From contig JANXLS010000260.1 in NCBI GenBank assembly GCA_025355035.1, positions 1 to 8,474 on the forward strand: a stretch of DNA of 8,474 bases. The letters are read 5' to 3'. Below are positions 6,775-8,474 of this stretch, one piece after another (the stretch's first letter is position 1; every line of letters starts with the position of its first letter). The notes under the pieces are model-generated. The model was not told where the DNA came from, ran no database searches, and was given only the letters and a program-made list of their open reading frames with translations. The translations under genes were made by a program, and so were the position numbers. The DNA is from Planctomycetota bacterium (lineage in GTDB: Bacteria > Planctomycetota > SZUA-567 > H5-PLA8).

Positions 6775-6897
6775 TTGCGCTAGGGAGTTCAAAGATCGAG
6801 TGAAGATGTTGAATTCGCTACTTTTTGATCATAGACTGTTTACATCCGATCACAGTTATAAAATTGTCTATTCTCGGCCAGCCACAGGTAAGCGCAG

Positions 6898-8406
6898 ATG
6901 AATCCACTTCGTGAAGGTTTGCAACGCCAGCGCGTACCGGAACCCTGCGCAATGGTGATCTTCGGCGCGTCCGGCGATTTGGCGCACCGCAAGCTCATCC
7001 CCGCGATCTACAGTCTGGCACACGAGGGCAGCCTGCCGCCGTACTTTGCGCTCGTCGCTGTAGCCGTCAGCGATTTCACCACCGAATCGTTCCGCGAGGA
7101 CATGAAAAAAGCCGTCCAGGAGTTCTCCCGCCACAGGCCGGTCAACGAAGCCGTATGGAACAATCTCGCCGCCGGCATTCACTACATCAAGGGCGACTTC
7201 AAAGAAGATTCAACGTTCCAGCAACTCGGCGTGCTCTTGAAAAAAATCGACGTCGAGCGCGGCACTAAAGGCAACCGCCTTTTTTATCTCTCGACGAACC
7301 CCAGTCTCTTCGAAATCATCCCGGCACAACTCAAAGCCAACGGCTTGACGTCCGGTGTCGGCTGGCGGCGCATCGTCATCGAAAAACCATTTGGACGCGA
7401 TCTTGCCACCGCGCAAAAGCTGAACGCGCATCTGCAAGCCATCTTCGGAGAATCCGAGATTTATCGAATTGATCACTATCTCGGCAAAGAAACGGTCCAG
7501 AATATTTTGGTGCTGCGTTTCGCGAACGGCTTATTCGAACCCATCTGGCGCAATCAATTCATCGATCACGTCCAGATCACCGTGGCCGAAACGCTCGGCG
7601 TGGGCAGCCGCGCCGGCTATTACGAAGAAGCTGGTGCCGTGCGCGACATGATGCAGAATCACATGATGCAACTGCTCGCGCTGATCGCGATGGAAACGCC
7701 AATCAGCCTCAAAGCCGAACAGATTCGCAATGAAAAAGTCAAGGTTCTCCAAGCGCTCCGCCCGATTCTCGCCAAGGACGTAAAGAGTTCGACCGTGCGC
7801 GGGCAATATTCGCGCGGCTACATGGACGGCGCGCCGGTGAAAGGCTATCGCGAAGAGACCAATGTGTCGCCGAAATCCGTGACGGAAACGTTCTCGTGCG
7901 TCAAGCTTTTCATTGACAGTTGGCGCTGGTCTGGAGTCCCATTTTATCTGCGCCACGGCAAGCGACTCGCCAAAAAAGGAACCGAGATCTCCATCTTCTT
8001 CAAGCGCTCGCCTGACATTCTGTTCAATGCAGCCGACAGCGAAACGCCGGTCGATCAAAACGTGCTGACAATCCGGGTGCAGCCGGACGAAGGCGTCTCG
8101 CTGCGCATGGAGGCGAAAGTTCCCGAACAACAGTTGCAGATTCAGTCCGTTAAGATGGATTTCCGCTTCGGCGGTTCGTCACCTGAAGCCTACGAACGAT
8201 TGCTGCTCGATACGATGATTGGCGACGCTACGCTGTTCATCCGCCACGACGAAGCCGAGCAATCGTGGGCGTTCTTCGACCCCATTCTCGCCGCGTGGCG
8301 CGAAGACGGCGGACGCCCGCTTCCGCAGTACGCCGCAGGCACATGGGGTCCGAAGGAAGCCGAACAGCTCCTGACGAACGAAGCCCGGAAATGGAGGCGT
8401 TTGTAA
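6898..8406 (+). CDS. zwf: Glucose-6-phosphate 1-dehydrogenase
   Basis: The 502-residue protein oxidises glucose 6-phosphate to 6-phosphogluconolactone with NAD(P)+, the first step of the oxidative pentose-phosphate pathway, in the cytoplasm. The dinucleotide-binding motif is FGASGDLAHRKL at 22-33. EKPFG is at 162-166. The family signature RIDHYLGKE is at 190-198, with D192 and H193 corresponding to the substrate-binding pair of the Leuconostoc enzyme. The catalytic histidine is H255 in MQNHMMQ, preceded by the usual GYYEEAGAVRDM. Length is typical for bacterial G6PDH and no key residue is missing. The ATG gives a short 19-residue lead before the first strand, and AGGT lies 8 bases upstream. 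The stop codon TAA shares its last A with the ATG of the next gene, so the two are very likely translated together. A TATAAAAT box 33 bases before the start may be its -10 element. Confidence 0.97.
   Translation: MNPLREGLQRQRVPEPCAMVIFGASGDLAHRKLIPAIYSLAHEGSLPPYFALVAVAVSDFTTESFREDMKKAVQEFSRHRPVNEAVWNNLAAGIHYIKGDFKEDSTFQQLGVLLKKIDVERGTKGNRLFYLSTNPSLFEIIPAQLKANGLTSGVGWRRIVIEKPFGRDLATAQKLNAHLQAIFGESEIYRIDHYLGKETVQNILVLRFANGLFEPIWRNQFIDHVQITVAETLGVGSRAGYYEEAGAVRDMMQNHMMQLLALIAMETPISLKAEQIRNEKVKVLQALRPILAKDVKSSTVRGQYSRGYMDGAPVKGYREETNVSPKSVTETFSCVKLFIDSWRWSGVPFYLRHGKRLAKKGTEISIFFKRSPDILFNAADSETPVDQNVLTIRVQPDEGVSLRMEAKVPEQQLQIQSVKMDFRFGGSSPEAYERLLLDTMIGDATLFIRHDEAEQSWAFFDPILAAWREDGGRPLPQYAAGTWGPKEAEQLLTNEARKWRRL
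8393..8397 (+). promoter_or_regulatory. Ribosome binding site inside the zwf 3' end
   Basis: GGAGG lies within the last codons of zwf, 8 bases before the ATG at 8406. It is the best Shine-Dalgarno match near any start in the window, and it supports real translation of the short frame that overlaps the zwf stop. Confidence 0.7.
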
Positions 8407-8474
8407 TGTCAGCGGAACCAGCAGCCATCACGATCTGGGGCGGTACGATTCAGTCCAGCGCCGACAGCGGCGTC
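8406..8474 (+). CDS. 5' end of an unidentified gene translationally coupled to zwf (partial)
   Basis: Only 23 codons are visible before the window ends, reading MSAEPAAITIWGGTIQSSAD and then SGV. The start ATG overlaps the zwf TAA by one base (TAATG) and has a strong GGAGG 8 bases upstream, so a coupled gene is well supported. Genes placed directly after zwf in bacteria are often 6-phosphogluconolactonase (pgl) or the G6PDH assembly protein OpcA. I do not recognise the N-terminus of either one in these residues, so no name is given. Confidence 0.7.
   Translation, partial: MSAEPAAITIWGGTIQSSADSGV

Larger units (their letters stand above)
6627..6897. promoter_or_regulatory. Intergenic region between the DUF4388 protein gene and zwf
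   Basis: This stretch is non-coding. It begins with a hairpin at 6647-6685. A GC-rich stretch at 6721-6780 follows, which resembles the tip of hairpin element B (see 6725-6774). The part nearest zwf is AT-rich and carries TATAAAAT at 6857-6864, 33 bases before the zwf start, a plausible -10. TTTACA at 6839-6844 is too close (12 bases) to be its -35. The 271-base gap and AT-rich promoter-like end suggest that zwf has its own promoter. Confidence 0.45.

Noticed and set aside
7531..8130. Minus-strand frame of 199 codons inside zwf
   Set aside because: It is entirely antisense to the conserved G6PDH catalytic region and has no recognisable domain.

Overview
The window is about 8.5 kb of bacterial chromosome of moderate GC. 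It carries five complete protein genes and the first 23 codons of a sixth. I see no rRNA, tRNA, transposase, phage gene or CRISPR array. The gene content (a DUF4388/PEGA membrane protein, a xylose-isomerase-like barrel protein, an NrnA-type DHH phosphoesterase and a Leuconostoc-type G6PDH), together with long non-coding spacers, suggests a free-living Gram-negative bacterium, perhaps of the Verrucomicrobiota/Planctomycetota group. That placement is an inference from gene style; no marker gene here proves it.

Layout. Positions 1-136 hold the 3' flank of a minus-strand operon and a long imperfect hairpin (element A). The operon (1469 down to 137, minus) encodes a sugar-phosphate isomerase/epimerase-like protein and, 16 bases downstream, a short lipoyl-domain plus peripheral-subunit-binding-domain protein that lacks an acyltransferase domain. 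Positions 1470-1909 are a 440-base spacer with a heptanucleotide tandem repeat and a second long hairpin (element B, 1694-1851). An nrnA-like gene (2950 to 1910, minus) follows. A 307-base divergent spacer leads to a plus-strand gene for a 1122-residue protein: DUF4388, one membrane segment, helical repeats, a PEGA domain and a PQQ-like propeller. After a 271-base spacer comes zwf (6898-8406, plus). It overlaps by one base the start of a further gene that runs off the window.

How the genes relate. Only two groups look co-transcribed: the isomerase-like gene with the lipoyl/PSBD gene, and zwf with the unnamed gene after it. zwf feeds the oxidative pentose-phosphate pathway. The NrnA-like protein would recycle nano-RNAs and pAp. 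The 1122-residue protein looks like a membrane-spanning structural or signalling factor of unknown role.

The most unusual content is non-coding. Elements A and B have the same orientation and bracket the two-gene operon. They share four short sequence blocks. The spacing within each arm is identical, while the intervening stem sequences differ almost completely yet still pair; five stem pairs are changed on both sides with pairing kept. This points to a dispersed structured element, either a structured RNA or a REP/MITE-like DNA hairpin. A weaker possible relative of its tip lies at 6725-6774.
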